NCBI GenBank assembly: GCA_964354155.1
Contig: CAYGYG010000003.1
Coordinates: 1-64,000, forward strand
Origin: CAYGYG01 sp964354155
GTDB taxonomy: Bacteria > Hydrothermota > Tepidihabitantia > SM23-42 > CAYGYG01
Length of the DNA: 64,000 bases
Reading direction: 5' to 3'
In this document: positions 38,846-47,628 of the stretch, one piece after another
Numbering within the stretch: position 1 is the stretch's first letter
Layout: every line of letters begins with the position of its first letter
Notes under the pieces: model-generated
Seen by the model: only the letters and a program-made list of their open reading frames with translations
Told to the model about the DNA's origin: nothing
Database searches by the model: none
Position numbers and translations under genes: made by a program

Positions 38846-39195
38846 GATGCCTCCTCATCCCCGACAATGTTTTCAACTGAGAACTCGCGCCCCTCCAGGA
38901 TTTCCAGGTTCGGGCCGGCACAGGCGGGGCAGGCGAAGATAGGCTCCTCGGATTCGGCAGTGCCGCCGCAGTCTTTGCATTTCACTTTGATCTTGACGAT
39001 TGTGAAGTTCAGGCGGGCATGCTCGGCAATCGAGCCTTTGCTCATGATTCCGAAGTAGAAGACGATACTGTCCGGGACGAAAGTGGAGAAACAACCCAGC
39101 CGGATATTGACGGCGCTGATCTTGCCCAGTCGGTTCTTGCGGGCGGCGTCCAGGCAAATGTCAAAAATGGACTGGGTGAGCGACAATTCATGCAT
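38842..39195 (-). CDS. hypA: Hydrogenase nickel-insertion protein HypA
   Basis: 117 residues. MHELSLTQSIFDIC gives the nickel-binding N-terminal MHE. A zinc site is formed by CKDC (73-76) and CPAC (89-92). It is the first of the four clustered hyp genes. It follows the propeller gene by 2 bp, so it is expressed in a long minus-strand operon rather than beside hydrogenase structural genes. Confidence 0.95.
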   Translation of the reverse strand: MHELSLTQSIFDICLDAARKNRLGKISAVNIRLGCFSTFVPDSIVFYFGIMSKGSIAEHARLNFTIVKIKVKCKDCGGTAESEEPIFACPACAGPNLEILEGREFSVENIVGDEEAS

Positions 39196-39197
39196 CG

Positions 39198-41327
39198 CTA
39201 CTTGACGACCGCGAACTTGATGACCTTCTTGCCCTTGCTGGGCGATGTGGCGAGCGCAAAGTACATCCCGCTGACCAGCTTCTGGACGGGATCGAACCAG
39301 ACGAACCCGCGCACGGTCACGTCGAAATCGTGAAGTTCGTGGATCTTACGACCGGAAATCGTATAGACATGGAGCGTTGCATCAGAAGGTAGGTTTCTGA
39401 AGACCAGGGCATGGTCCGCCGGGGTGAGCGGGTTCGGATAGACAAAGGCGCTGTCAAAATGGGCAACCGCGGGTTCGGCCAAGTTGATCCGGAGCAGACC
39501 GCTTTTACTGCCGAGCCAGACACAGTTGCGGGTGGAGTCAAACAGGAAGGCCTTGTTGTCGAGGCGCTCAGGGGCGAATCTAATGGTTAGACTGTTCTCG
39601 CTGAATCCAATCTTCTGCCACGTGCCGAAGTGAGGGGCATAAATCGATATGCCGGCTTTGGTCAATACCCAAATGCGGTTTTGGCGGTCGATGGTGATGG
39701 CAAGACAGTCGTCGTTTGTCAGCCCGCTGTTTTTAGTGCTGAAGCTGGAGATCGCAGAGCCATCAATGACTAGGACCCCGGCTTCAGATGCCAGATACGC
39801 TTTCCCGTCCTGCGTGATTCGGACGCCTTGAACATCGGTGGATGGCAGTTCCTGATTGTACCTTGTAATCGAATCGTCTTCGGTGTCAAAGAGCGTACTC
39901 CTGGTGTCAATGATCACAACACCCTGTTCCTTGGTGGCGACGTATATCTTGCCATTCCTTACGTCCATGTCGGCGGCTTGTCCGATATCGGCTGGATTCA
40001 GACTATACCAATTGGTTAGTGATGAGTCTAGGGCGATTACGCGGGCCGGGTCGCCGGTCACCACCAGCATATTATTATGTTCATCAGTTCTCACATCCCA
40101 GGAAAAAGGATACAGCATGCCAGAATTGCCCGGGTTATACGCAACCCAACTGTCGCCTTTTGTATCGTAGAAGAAGACTGCCCCTTCCCAGTTGCCACCA
40201 AACCAAACCCGGCCCAACCGATCAGCATCGCACCGATGGACCATGTCGGTCGGTATGGTCGGCCTTCTGAAATTCAGCCAGGTTGAATCATTCTTGAATA
40301 CGGAGATACCCATCATGGCGTCACCGATGGAGCCCCGCGGACCATGGGCAACGTATAGGTCACCATTGGCCGCGACCGTCACGTCTACTACCCGATTTGA
40401 CGGAATACACTTTCGTTTATAGACGCGGTATCGGTTGTCTTGCCGAATCGCAATGCCCTCACCGTAGTTGTCGAAGACGGCGGTGTTGTTCCCTAAGCCA
40501 ACTGCCCATTGCGACGGCAGTAGGCCTACCGATCTAAGCCTGACTCCGGGCGGCAGGCTTTCATTGCGGACCATGAACGAGTCCTTGTATATTATCAAGT
40601 CCGAGGGAATCACGATAAACAGCGAATCGTTTCTCAAGGCAAGGTCGTTGACGTCCCATCCCTTTACCAATGTATCGAAAAGCGTGTCCCGGAAGACGTA
40701 CAGGCCTTTGTTAGTGCCGACATAGACATTGACGGTGTCTTTGCTGACAATCCGTTGAACCTGGTGACCACTCAAGTAGTAGGCAACCGAGTCGAAGGAC
40801 TTGTTGAAGCGGGAGATGCCGTTGATCGTGCCGGCCCAGAGGTATTTGTTGTTGGCTACCGAGAGTACCGAATCAGAAACAAGGCCATTGCTGGTTCTGA
40901 TGATCTTCTTATCGTCATCGGTGGTATCAGTCAAGGTCCCTTTCGTGTCGATGAAGAGCAGGCCGCCCTCGGTTGCAATGAATGCAGTATCATTATGGAT
41001 GAAGATGTTCCTTATCCGGGGCGAGGGGAAGAAGCCGTGAGGCAGGTTCATGATCGATGAATGGTCGGATTTTAGTATCGCGACGCCGTTGTCGGTACCA
41101 ACCCAGATATTCTTATCGCGATCTACGGCAAGGCAGGAACACCAGTTCGAGGGGAGTCCCTCCGCGCTGGTGAAGACGTTGAACGAGCCATCCTGGGTCG
41201 AGAACATGCTGAGACCACCGCTGGTGGCGGCGCAGATGAGCGAGTCGGCACTACGCAGCTGATAGACGTAGTTCGTGTTCGTATAGAACTTAAGATCATA
41301 AAAAGCAAGAATGCACAGTAGAAGCAT
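39198..41327 (-). CDS. Secreted two-component-type beta-propeller with sorting domain
   Basis: 709 residues. A short N-terminal signal segment (MLLLCILAFYDLKFY) precedes Reg_prop-like repeats (GLPSNWCSCLAVDRDKNIW, IWVGTDNGVAI, GLVSDSVLSVANNKYLWAG), as in the periplasmic sensor of hybrid two-component proteins, but no histidine kinase follows. The final 80 residues form a FlgD/type-IX-like sorting domain (YPNPLTPADHALVF, LHVYTISGRKIHEL, LVSGMYFALA). Likely exported and surface-exposed. An AAGAGGTG site precedes the ATG. It abuts the WecA-like gene. Confidence 0.85.
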   Translation of the reverse strand: MLLLCILAFYDLKFYTNTNYVYQLRSADSLICAATSGGLSMFSTQDGSFNVFTSAEGLPSNWCSCLAVDRDKNIWVGTDNGVAILKSDHSSIMNLPHGFFPSPRIRNIFIHNDTAFIATEGGLLFIDTKGTLTDTTDDDKKIIRTSNGLVSDSVLSVANNKYLWAGTINGISRFNKSFDSVAYYLSGHQVQRIVSKDTVNVYVGTNKGLYVFRDTLFDTLVKGWDVNDLALRNDSLFIVIPSDLIIYKDSFMVRNESLPPGVRLRSVGLLPSQWAVGLGNNTAVFDNYGEGIAIRQDNRYRVYKRKCIPSNRVVDVTVAANGDLYVAHGPRGSIGDAMMGISVFKNDSTWLNFRRPTIPTDMVHRCDADRLGRVWFGGNWEGAVFFYDTKGDSWVAYNPGNSGMLYPFSWDVRTDEHNNMLVVTGDPARVIALDSSLTNWYSLNPADIGQAADMDVRNGKIYVATKEQGVVIIDTRSTLFDTEDDSITRYNQELPSTDVQGVRITQDGKAYLASEAGVLVIDGSAISSFSTKNSGLTNDDCLAITIDRQNRIWVLTKAGISIYAPHFGTWQKIGFSENSLTIRFAPERLDNKAFLFDSTRNCVWLGSKSGLLRINLAEPAVAHFDSAFVYPNPLTPADHALVFRNLPSDATLHVYTISGRKIHELHDFDVTVRGFVWFDPVQKLVSGMYFALATSPSKGKKVIKFAVVK

Positions 41328-41330
41328 TTT

Positions 41331-42335
41331 TCACCTCTTGTTTCTTAGCCAAATAACACTGAAAAATAGAAAAAGCACGGCGAATAGATAGACATAAAGA
41401 CGGCTTCTGGTCAACAGGAAAAGTCCGGCACCGCCGAAAATGGCCGTCAGCAGATAGAATTCGATGACTACCCAGACATGACCGAATCCCATCTCGAGGA
41501 GTCGGTGGTGAATGTGGTCTTTGTCGGACAAGAAGAGTGCTTTTCGTTCGCTCGTACGCCGGGCAACCCGATGGATGACATCGAATATCGGCAGGCTCAA
41601 CACACCTAAAGGCAGAAGCAGGGATGTGAAGGCAACGGTCCTGCCTTGCCCAAGGAGCGACACTGCGGCCAGCGCGAAACCCAGGAAGTTCGCGCCGGTG
41701 TCGCCCATGAATATCCGGGCGGGGTGGAAATTGAACCGCAAAAACCCGAGGGCGGCGGCTCCTATTCCGACGCAGAGCAGGGCGGACAATGAGTCGCCGA
41801 TTATGATCTTGGTGATAAAGATGTTGGCGGCGGCGATCACGGCAAGACCGGCGGCCAAACCATCAAGTCCATCGATGAAATTGAAACCATTCATGATGAC
41901 GAGATACCATAGGGCGGTAATGACGATTGAAAAACCGCCGAGGTAGAGTTTGCCGCCGACGGGCAATGGGATGTATTCGATCCTTGGTCCGGCAAAAGCA
42001 ATGATCAGGCAACTGAGTATCTGGATGGTCAGCCTTACATAAACATTCACTTCGCGCAAGTCGTCATAGAGAGAGATTGCGAAGACGGGCAGATACGACA
42101 GCATAATAAGGATCGGGAAGCTGCTGCTGGCATGAGTAACGCCGAGCATGAATAGCTCGCCAATGAAGAAAGCAAGAATTATGGCGAGGCCCCCCAGAAC
42201 CGGAGTCTCACCTTTGTGAATCTTGCGCTCGGACGGGAAGTCGTAGATTCCGAAACGCGTCGACACCCGGATCATCAGCCAGGTCAATAGATACGATAAG
42301 AACCCGATCAAGAGTAAGGTTATGAAGTAGATCAT
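41331..42335 (-). CDS. Polyprenyl-phosphate N-acetylhexosamine-1-phosphate transferase (WecA/MraY family)
   Basis: 334 residues with about ten membrane helices. Family motifs are present: FPSERKIHKGETPVLGG near the N-terminus, NFIDGLDGLAAG (catalytic aspartates), GDTGANFLGF and HIHHRL. This favours a WecA-like enzyme making undecaprenyl-PP-GlcNAc for surface polysaccharide rather than MraY. The ATG overlaps the neighbouring glycosyltransferase stop. Confidence 0.9.
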   Translation of the reverse strand: MIYFITLLLIGFLSYLLTWLMIRVSTRFGIYDFPSERKIHKGETPVLGGLAIILAFFIGELFMLGVTHASSSFPILIMLSYLPVFAISLYDDLREVNVYVRLTIQILSCLIIAFAGPRIEYIPLPVGGKLYLGGFSIVITALWYLVIMNGFNFIDGLDGLAAGLAVIAAANIFITKIIIGDSLSALLCVGIGAAALGFLRFNFHPARIFMGDTGANFLGFALAAVSLLGQGRTVAFTSLLLPLGVLSLPIFDVIHRVARRTSERKALFLSDKDHIHHRLLEMGFGHVWVVIEFYLLTAIFGGAGLFLLTRSRLYVYLFAVLFLFFSVIWLRNKR

Positions 42336-43201
42336 CTGATGAAACTCCGCTTGAAAAACCCCCAGGCGATAGTCTCAACATTCTTCAGATGCACGGCGGT
42401 TCTGATGCAAAACGTGAGTACGGGGGGCGGACGGAGATGCTTTGCGAAAAAACGGTACATGCTTTGCGCATGATAAACCGCGGGCCGGATATTGTCCTGA
42501 CGAATGTTCTCGCCGTACAGATGGGTGCATCGGGCATCGGGCGTGAACCAGACCTTCCAACCGTGCCGCTTCATGCGGTAGCACAGGTCGGCATCTTCAA
42601 CGTAGAGGAAATAGTCTTCATCAAACAGCCCGACCTCGCTGAGCGCCTCTCGTCTCAACATCATGAAAGTACCGGTAACAAAGTCGACTTCCCGCACCCG
42701 GGACAAATCAGCATCGAGGAGGAGGTACCTTCGGGAAAACGGATTGGCGGGGAAGAGACGGTAGAGCATTGAGGTCCGGCGGCCCAGGACCACCGTGGCA
42801 AGAGTGGGAAACCGGCGGACGGTTTCCTGTCGTTTCCGGTTCGGATAAGACACCAAACCCCCGAGCACACCGCAATCGGCATGAGTCGACATGAAGTCGA
42901 GCAGGGCTTTGATGGCCCCGGATGCGATTTCAGCGTCCGGGTTGACGAGCAATATGAAATCGGAACCGGTGCTTCGGATTCCCTGATTGACGGCCCGGGC
43001 AAAACCAAGATTGCGGTTGTTCCTAACTACGCGTAGTCCCGGGTATGAGGCAACTGCGTCCTGGAGACTCTGGTCGCGCGATGCATTATCGATGGTCACG
43101 ACGTGCAGTGCTATCCTGTGATTGCCGGCGAATACCGAATCGAGGCATTTCTTGAGCAGCGATCGGGAATTATAGTTTACGATGATTACGTCTAAATTCA
43201 T
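42332..43201 (-). CDS. Family 2 glycosyltransferase (rhamnosyltransferase-like)
   Basis: 289 residues from the ATG at 43201, giving the usual start MNLDVIIVNYNSRSLLKKCL. Motifs VTIDNASRDQS, NRNLGFARAVNQGI, LLVNPDAEI and GLFDEDYFLYVEDADLCYR are typical. Transfers a sugar to a lipid-linked surface glycan. It overlaps the preceding glycosyltransferase gene by 32 bp. Confidence 0.88.
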   Translation of the reverse strand: MNLDVIIVNYNSRSLLKKCLDSVFAGNHRIALHVVTIDNASRDQSLQDAVASYPGLRVVRNNRNLGFARAVNQGIRSTGSDFILLVNPDAEIASGAIKALLDFMSTHADCGVLGGLVSYPNRKRQETVRRFPTLATVVLGRRTSMLYRLFPANPFSRRYLLLDADLSRVREVDFVTGTFMMLRREALSEVGLFDEDYFLYVEDADLCYRMKRHGWKVWFTPDARCTHLYGENIRQDNIRPAVYHAQSMYRFFAKHLRPPPVLTFCIRTAVHLKNVETIAWGFFKRSFIR

Positions 43202-43910
43202 TTTTGAACATCGCGGCAAGCCGGAGTTTCCAAACCAGCCAGAACGCCTGCCAGATGATTCTCTTGGACATCTTCGAAGTACCAGCCCTACGCTCCACGA
43301 AGATTATCGGAATCTCCTTCACCCGCAGACCGGCCTTGTAGATTCGAAAATCGGCTTCAATCTGAAAGCCATAACCATTGGTCTTGACATCGTCCCAGTT
43401 GACGGCCTGAAGGGCGCGGCGGGAATAGCACTTGAAGCCGCTGGTCAAGTCCCGGATGGGAACACCGGTAACCTTACGGGCAAAAAGGCATGCGAAGAAC
43501 GAGAGCAGTAACCTCTTCATCGGCCAATTGACAACGCTGACGCCGTTCACATAGCGCGAGCCGATCACCAGGTCATAGAACTTCACTTCCTCGATGAACC
43601 TGGGCAATTCATCGGGATCATGGGAAAGGTCGGCATCCATCTCAAAGGCAAAAGTGTAACCGTGGGTCAAGGCGTACTTGAAACCCAATACATAGGCGGT
43701 ACCCAGACCGAGTTTGCTCGGTCGCTCGATGAGCCTGACCCGGGATTCCCTTTTCATGACGTTCCGGATGATATCCCGCGTCCCGTCCTGGGAGTTATCG
43801 TCGATTATCAGAATATCAAGATTCCTTGCGATATCAAGAACGCGGCTGGTAACCGCAGCAATGTTCTCGGCTTCGTTATAAGTCGGGATTATGACCAGTC
43901 CCTTAGACAT
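43170..43910 (-). CDS. Dolichyl/polyprenyl-phosphate mannosyltransferase-like protein
   Basis: 246 residues. GT2 domain of the DPM1 type: VIIPTYNEAENIAAV, ILIIDDNSQDGTRDI, FEMDADLSHDPDELP, VIGSRYVNG and DLTSGFKCY. It lacks long C-terminal membrane domains, so it is a soluble DPM1-like enzyme making polyprenyl-phosphate sugar, a donor for the GT39-like protein upstream. The ATG lies 8 nt after a -10 box, suggesting a leaderless message. Confidence 0.88.
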   Translation of the reverse strand: MSKGLVIIPTYNEAENIAAVTSRVLDIARNLDILIIDDNSQDGTRDIIRNVMKRESRVRLIERPSKLGLGTAYVLGFKYALTHGYTFAFEMDADLSHDPDELPRFIEEVKFYDLVIGSRYVNGVSVVNWPMKRLLLSFFACLFARKVTGVPIRDLTSGFKCYSRRALQAVNWDDVKTNGYGFQIEADFRIYKAGLRVKEIPIIFVERRAGTSKMSKRIIWQAFWLVWKLRLAAMFKNEFRRNHRKL

Positions 43911-43918
43911 CGTCGGAT

Positions 43919-43947
43919 ATACTATCCACCTTTTAAAACCAAGTCAA
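43919..43947 (-). promoter_or_regulatory. Promoter of the glycosyltransferase set
   Basis: Minus strand TTGACT (43942-43947), 17 bp, TAGTAT (43919-43924), with the ATG 8 nt downstream. It is the only clear promoter inside the 33.3-50.1 kb series. Confidence 0.6.
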
Positions 43948-43955
43948 GCGTAAAC

Positions 43956-45671
43956 TCATCGTGAATTGAGCTTCGGGGCATAAGGTTTGACGGTCAAATC
44001 GTCCCGGTCGATGAGGCATAGGTTGCGTTTCGGGAAGCACTTAATGAGTTTGTCATTCTCAGGGCCGAGATCGCGTGCAAAGATGATATCACCTTTGAGC
44101 TCGGGATCGTTGAAAATGAAGGCTGAACCGAAGAACCGAGTATTGCGTTCGGATCTTTCCGTTACGAAAACTATTGCGTTCGTGACCCCGGCCTTATTGA
44201 CCGCCTGCCAGACCTTTGGATTTTCTCCCCATTGCCCCGAGCGGAAATAATGGAAATGGAAAGGCAGATAGACCAGGAGATTGGAGAGTACTAACAGGAA
44301 GACAAATCCTGGAATCGACTCTCTTCCCAGCACCAGGTCGCCGTTTTTCTTTGTTTTGGTGGGCAGCAAGGGCAGTGAATCAAGCGCTTTGGCGGACAGG
44401 ATAATGAAGGCGGGCAGGGCTTCGGAGATATATTTAGGCCCGTACGGCGCGATGCCGTGAAACCAATAGAGGAGGTGACCGCCGAACAATGACCCAATTA
44501 CACCGAGCAGGAGATAATGATAGCTATCTTTCTTGAATAGAAACAGCAGCAGTATCGTCGCACCGGCCAGAATTGGCCAGCCAAAAAGGTGAATGGACAG
44601 GACGAACAGGTTGTAGAACAGGTTGACTGCCGCCTTCAGGGGGGAATGACCGGCCAGGCCGAAGGTTGTTTCGCCGTAATCCGGCGAGAAGCCGACGCCG
44701 TGATATGAAGCCAGAGCTTGATAGGGCAGAGTGAATGGATTGCCCATCAGAGCTTGGTTGTAGATCATGTGTAGAATGAGGACCGGTATGCCGCCGGCAA
44801 GATAGCCGACGATGCGCCTTGGCTGACGGGCGGCAAGGTATATGAGAATCGTCAACCCTATTAGAAAACCTGTGTAAGGCCGGCAGAGAAAAACGAACCC
44901 CGCTGACAGACCAAGGAGCGGGGCCAGATAAGGCCGGTCTCGGACCTCAATCTTTGACACCAGAAACAGGCAGACCGTTGTGAAGAAGAGCGAGCCCGTG
45001 TGGAAGTCATGGGTCGCGCTGAGGAACAGGAGAAAAGGAGAGAAGACTCCAAGGGCCAAAACCTTCCTCGCCACTGTGAATCCGTACATCATTCGGGCGA
45101 CTGAGTACATAAGGTAGAGGCTCATAACTCCCAGGACCGGCCCGACCAACCAAGTCAGCCTCAAGAGATATCCAACGAGCAGGGTGAGGGCATGCCCGGG
45201 CGAGTAGAAGCAAAACCATTTGCTGTCATGGACGATAACCGATGGCATTGTGAAGAACTGCGGGTAAACCGGGGGAGCGACGTACAGCTTGCCCAGGGCA
45301 AAGGTCTTGGTCTGAAAAAAAACGCCGACTGCGTCACCTTGTGGAATACGTTGGTATGCAAAGTTTGCGATTGAGAGAAGCAGAATCAAGAAGATGGCCA
45401 GCATGACGTAGGAATAGTAGGGCTCAAGGCGGCGGTAAAGACGCCGGGGGATGGTCTCAGGATGTATATGAAGAACACGACAGCTCCAGATGGCAGCCAC
45501 CACTATCGGAAACGCGATCAGTCCATGTTGAAGGTGGCCGACGTACAGTGAGACGACTGGATTGGAAAGGAAGGAAATGTGGTGAATAAGATAGCGCACG
45601 GCCAGGTAGAGGCCGGCGCTGGTGACCAAGCTTGCGGCGAAGAGATAGCCAAGACCCTTGTTGGTCGTCAT
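43956..45671 (-). CDS. Integral membrane glycosyltransferase (GT39/ArnT-like)
   Basis: 571 residues with about a dozen predicted membrane helices and an extracytoplasmic C-terminal tail. An early loop contains YQRIPQGDAVGVFFQTKTFA, with an acidic residue placed as in polyprenyl-phosphate-dependent PMT/ArnT enzymes. It probably uses the lipid-linked sugar made by the adjacent DPM1-like enzyme to modify protein or lipid outside the membrane. No Shine-Dalgarno is obvious at the ATG. Confidence 0.78.
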   Translation of the reverse strand: MTTNKGLGYLFAASLVTSAGLYLAVRYLIHHISFLSNPVVSLYVGHLQHGLIAFPIVVAAIWSCRVLHIHPETIPRRLYRRLEPYYSYVMLAIFLILLLSIANFAYQRIPQGDAVGVFFQTKTFALGKLYVAPPVYPQFFTMPSVIVHDSKWFCFYSPGHALTLLVGYLLRLTWLVGPVLGVMSLYLMYSVARMMYGFTVARKVLALGVFSPFLLFLSATHDFHTGSLFFTTVCLFLVSKIEVRDRPYLAPLLGLSAGFVFLCRPYTGFLIGLTILIYLAARQPRRIVGYLAGGIPVLILHMIYNQALMGNPFTLPYQALASYHGVGFSPDYGETTFGLAGHSPLKAAVNLFYNLFVLSIHLFGWPILAGATILLLFLFKKDSYHYLLLGVIGSLFGGHLLYWFHGIAPYGPKYISEALPAFIILSAKALDSLPLLPTKTKKNGDLVLGRESIPGFVFLLVLSNLLVYLPFHFHYFRSGQWGENPKVWQAVNKAGVTNAIVFVTERSERNTRFFGSAFIFNDPELKGDIIFARDLGPENDKLIKCFPKRNLCLIDRDDLTVKPYAPKLNSR

Positions 45672-45704
45672 GACTTTGGTCGAATTCTGGCTCTGCTCCA
45701 GGTT

Positions 45705-46052
45705 CTACTTGTCGGCTGACGTCAGTACCGAGCGGATCTCTTTCAGTTCCTGCTTTACTTCTTCGATGATATCTTTCGGTTTCTTAAAAGGCAGGGGAAT
45801 CTGTTCGATTTCCGCTTTCTTCATGGTCACCAGTCGCTTCCGGGCTCCTTGAATCGTGAAGCCGTCCTCGTAGAGCAATTTCTTGATGTTCATGACGATT
45901 TCGATTTCGCGGCGCGTATAGACGCGGCGACCGGCACGGTTCTTCTTGGGACGGAGCATTTTGAACTCCTTTTCCCAGTAGCGCAGGACATAAGGTGGCA
46001 GCTCGAGTATCTTGGCCGCCTCGTTGATTGAGTAGAATAGCTTTTCAATCAT
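45705..46052 (-). CDS. MerR-family regulator
   Basis: 115 residues. An N-terminal winged HTH typical of MerR proteins (YSINEAAKILELPPYVLRYWEKEF, then NRAGRRVYTRREIEIV). The C-terminus is short and lacks metal-binding cysteines. Such stand-alone proteins lie beside gpsA-plsY in other genomes I remember. The start overlaps the gpsA stop, with AAAGGAGG upstream. Confidence 0.88.
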   Translation of the reverse strand: MIEKLFYSINEAAKILELPPYVLRYWEKEFKMLRPKKNRAGRRVYTRREIEIVMNIKKLLYEDGFTIQGARKRLVTMKKAEIEQIPLPFKKPKDIIEEVKQELKEIRSVLTSADK

Positions 46053-47044
46053 AATGCCTCCTTTTTCAATGGTCGACCCATCAGGTTTTTCAATCCTTCG
46101 GCCGGCGCCTTGCCGTCGAACAGTATTTGATAGACCTCAAAGCTGATGGGCATTGGGACATCATGTTTCCGGGCCAGCGCACAGGCGGCCGGCGCCGTGT
46201 TGACTCCTTCGGCAACCATACTCATCTCTTTGAGGACAAGGGATAAGGTCCGCCCCCGGCCGATCTGTTCGCCGAGAAAGTGATTTCGTGAATGAGGGCT
46301 GGTGGCGGTTGTCACCAGGTCGCCGACACCGGATAACCCGGCGAAAGTTGCCGGCTCGGCACCCATCTTGACACCGAGACGGATAATCTCAGCAAGCCCG
46401 CGCGTGATCAGGGCGCCCCGGGCGTTGTCGCCCAGGCCTAGACCGTCGCAAATACCGCACGCGATTGCCATCACGTTCTTGAGTGCGCCCCCAAGCTCGA
46501 CCCCGACAATGTCGCCCGAGAAGTAGATACGGAAATTGTCGGACGCGAAGTTTTCCTGGATGACGCGGGCGGCGGCTTCATCCTTTGAGGCAACGACGAC
46601 CGAGGTCGGTTTGCCCCGGACTACTTCGTTGGCGATGCACGGCCCGGAGAGGGCGGCTACGGAATTAGTGGTTGCCAAATCCTCGGCGACAATCTCGGAC
46701 ATTCGCCGGAGTGTTTTCGGCTCAATGCCTTTGATCAAGCTTAAGTACTGGACCTTGTTGGGTTGAATCGACTTCATCCGGGCGAGGGTCTCGCGCAGGG
46801 TGTTGGACGGCAAGGCAAAGACACAGACTTCAGCATGGGCCAGAGCCGGCGCGAGGTCGCTCCGAATCACTATCGTGCTGGGCAGTGAGACACCGATCAG
46901 GAAGGGCTCGTTGTTCCGGGTGGCGGCGACCTGCCGGGCACGGGTCTCGTCATACTCCCAGATGGTTACCTCGTGCCCTTTCTGGTTGAGCATGATGCCG
47001 AAACTTGAACCCCAGTTGCCGCAGCCCAGAATCGTGACTTTCAC
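46049..47044 (-). CDS. gpsA: Glycerol-3-phosphate dehydrogenase [NAD(P)+]
   Basis: 331 residues. An N-terminal Rossmann motif (ILGCGNWGSSFG) and C-terminal catalytic helices (SGPCIANEVVRGKPTSVV; ALKNVMAIACGICDGL; GLSGVGDLVTTATSPHSRN). Makes sn-glycerol-3-phosphate for phospholipids. Starts with GTG and overlaps plsY by 4 bp, its partner in the pathway. Confidence 0.94.
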   Translation of the reverse strand: MKVTILGCGNWGSSFGIMLNQKGHEVTIWEYDETRARQVAATRNNEPFLIGVSLPSTIVIRSDLAPALAHAEVCVFALPSNTLRETLARMKSIQPNKVQYLSLIKGIEPKTLRRMSEIVAEDLATTNSVAALSGPCIANEVVRGKPTSVVVASKDEAAARVIQENFASDNFRIYFSGDIVGVELGGALKNVMAIACGICDGLGLGDNARGALITRGLAEIIRLGVKMGAEPATFAGLSGVGDLVTTATSPHSRNHFLGEQIGRGRTLSLVLKEMSMVAEGVNTAPAACALARKHDVPMPISFEVYQILFDGKAPAEGLKNLMGRPLKKEAL

Positions 47045-47628
47045 TTCCGCCTCCAGATAACCGTCTTGGGTTCCGTACCGGCGGCCAGTCTTCTGATATT
47101 AGGCAGATGGGTGAAGATGATGAGCACGGCTATGGCCAGGACAACAATCCGGTTGGGAAGGAGATTGGTGCCGAAAAGAGCGTGACCGACGGGCAGAGCA
47201 AGTGCAAAAGCAAGCGAGGCAATCGAGACGTAGCGAACGGTCAGGTAAACAACGATCCAGATGAGCACGGCCGCGACAAAGACTTTGGGGAAGAGACAGA
47301 CCATGACGCCGATCGAGGTGGCGACCCCCTTGCCGCCTCGGCCGGCAAGGAACGGTGAGAAGATATGCCCGACAATGGCGGCCAATCCCGCATAGTAAGT
47401 ATTCTGACCCAGGGCGCTGGCGATAAGGACCGTACCGCTGCCTTTGAGTGCATCGAGCACGAAGACCAAGGCGAAATACCCGGGGCCCAGCACTCGTCCG
47501 ACATTGGTGGCGCCGATATTGCCACTACCCTGTTTTCTAATGTCGATTTTCTTGATTCTCCCGACCAAGTACCCGAACGGGATCGAGCCGAGCAATAAAC
47601 CGATCAGGATCGTGCCGACCGTACTCAT
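47041..47628 (-). CDS. plsY: Glycerol-3-phosphate acyltransferase PlsY
   Basis: 195 residues, five predicted membrane helices. Contains the family motifs GSIPFGYLVGRI, GSGNIGATNVGRVLG and GRGGKGVATSIGV. Acylates glycerol-3-phosphate with acyl-phosphate, the first step of phospholipid synthesis. Overlaps der and gpsA by 4 bp each. Confidence 0.94.
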   Translation of the reverse strand: MSTVGTILIGLLLGSIPFGYLVGRIKKIDIRKQGSGNIGATNVGRVLGPGYFALVFVLDALKGSGTVLIASALGQNTYYAGLAAIVGHIFSPFLAGRGGKGVATSIGVMVCLFPKVFVAAVLIWIVVYLTVRYVSIASLAFALALPVGHALFGTNLLPNRIVVLAIAVLIIFTHLPNIRRLAAGTEPKTVIWRRK

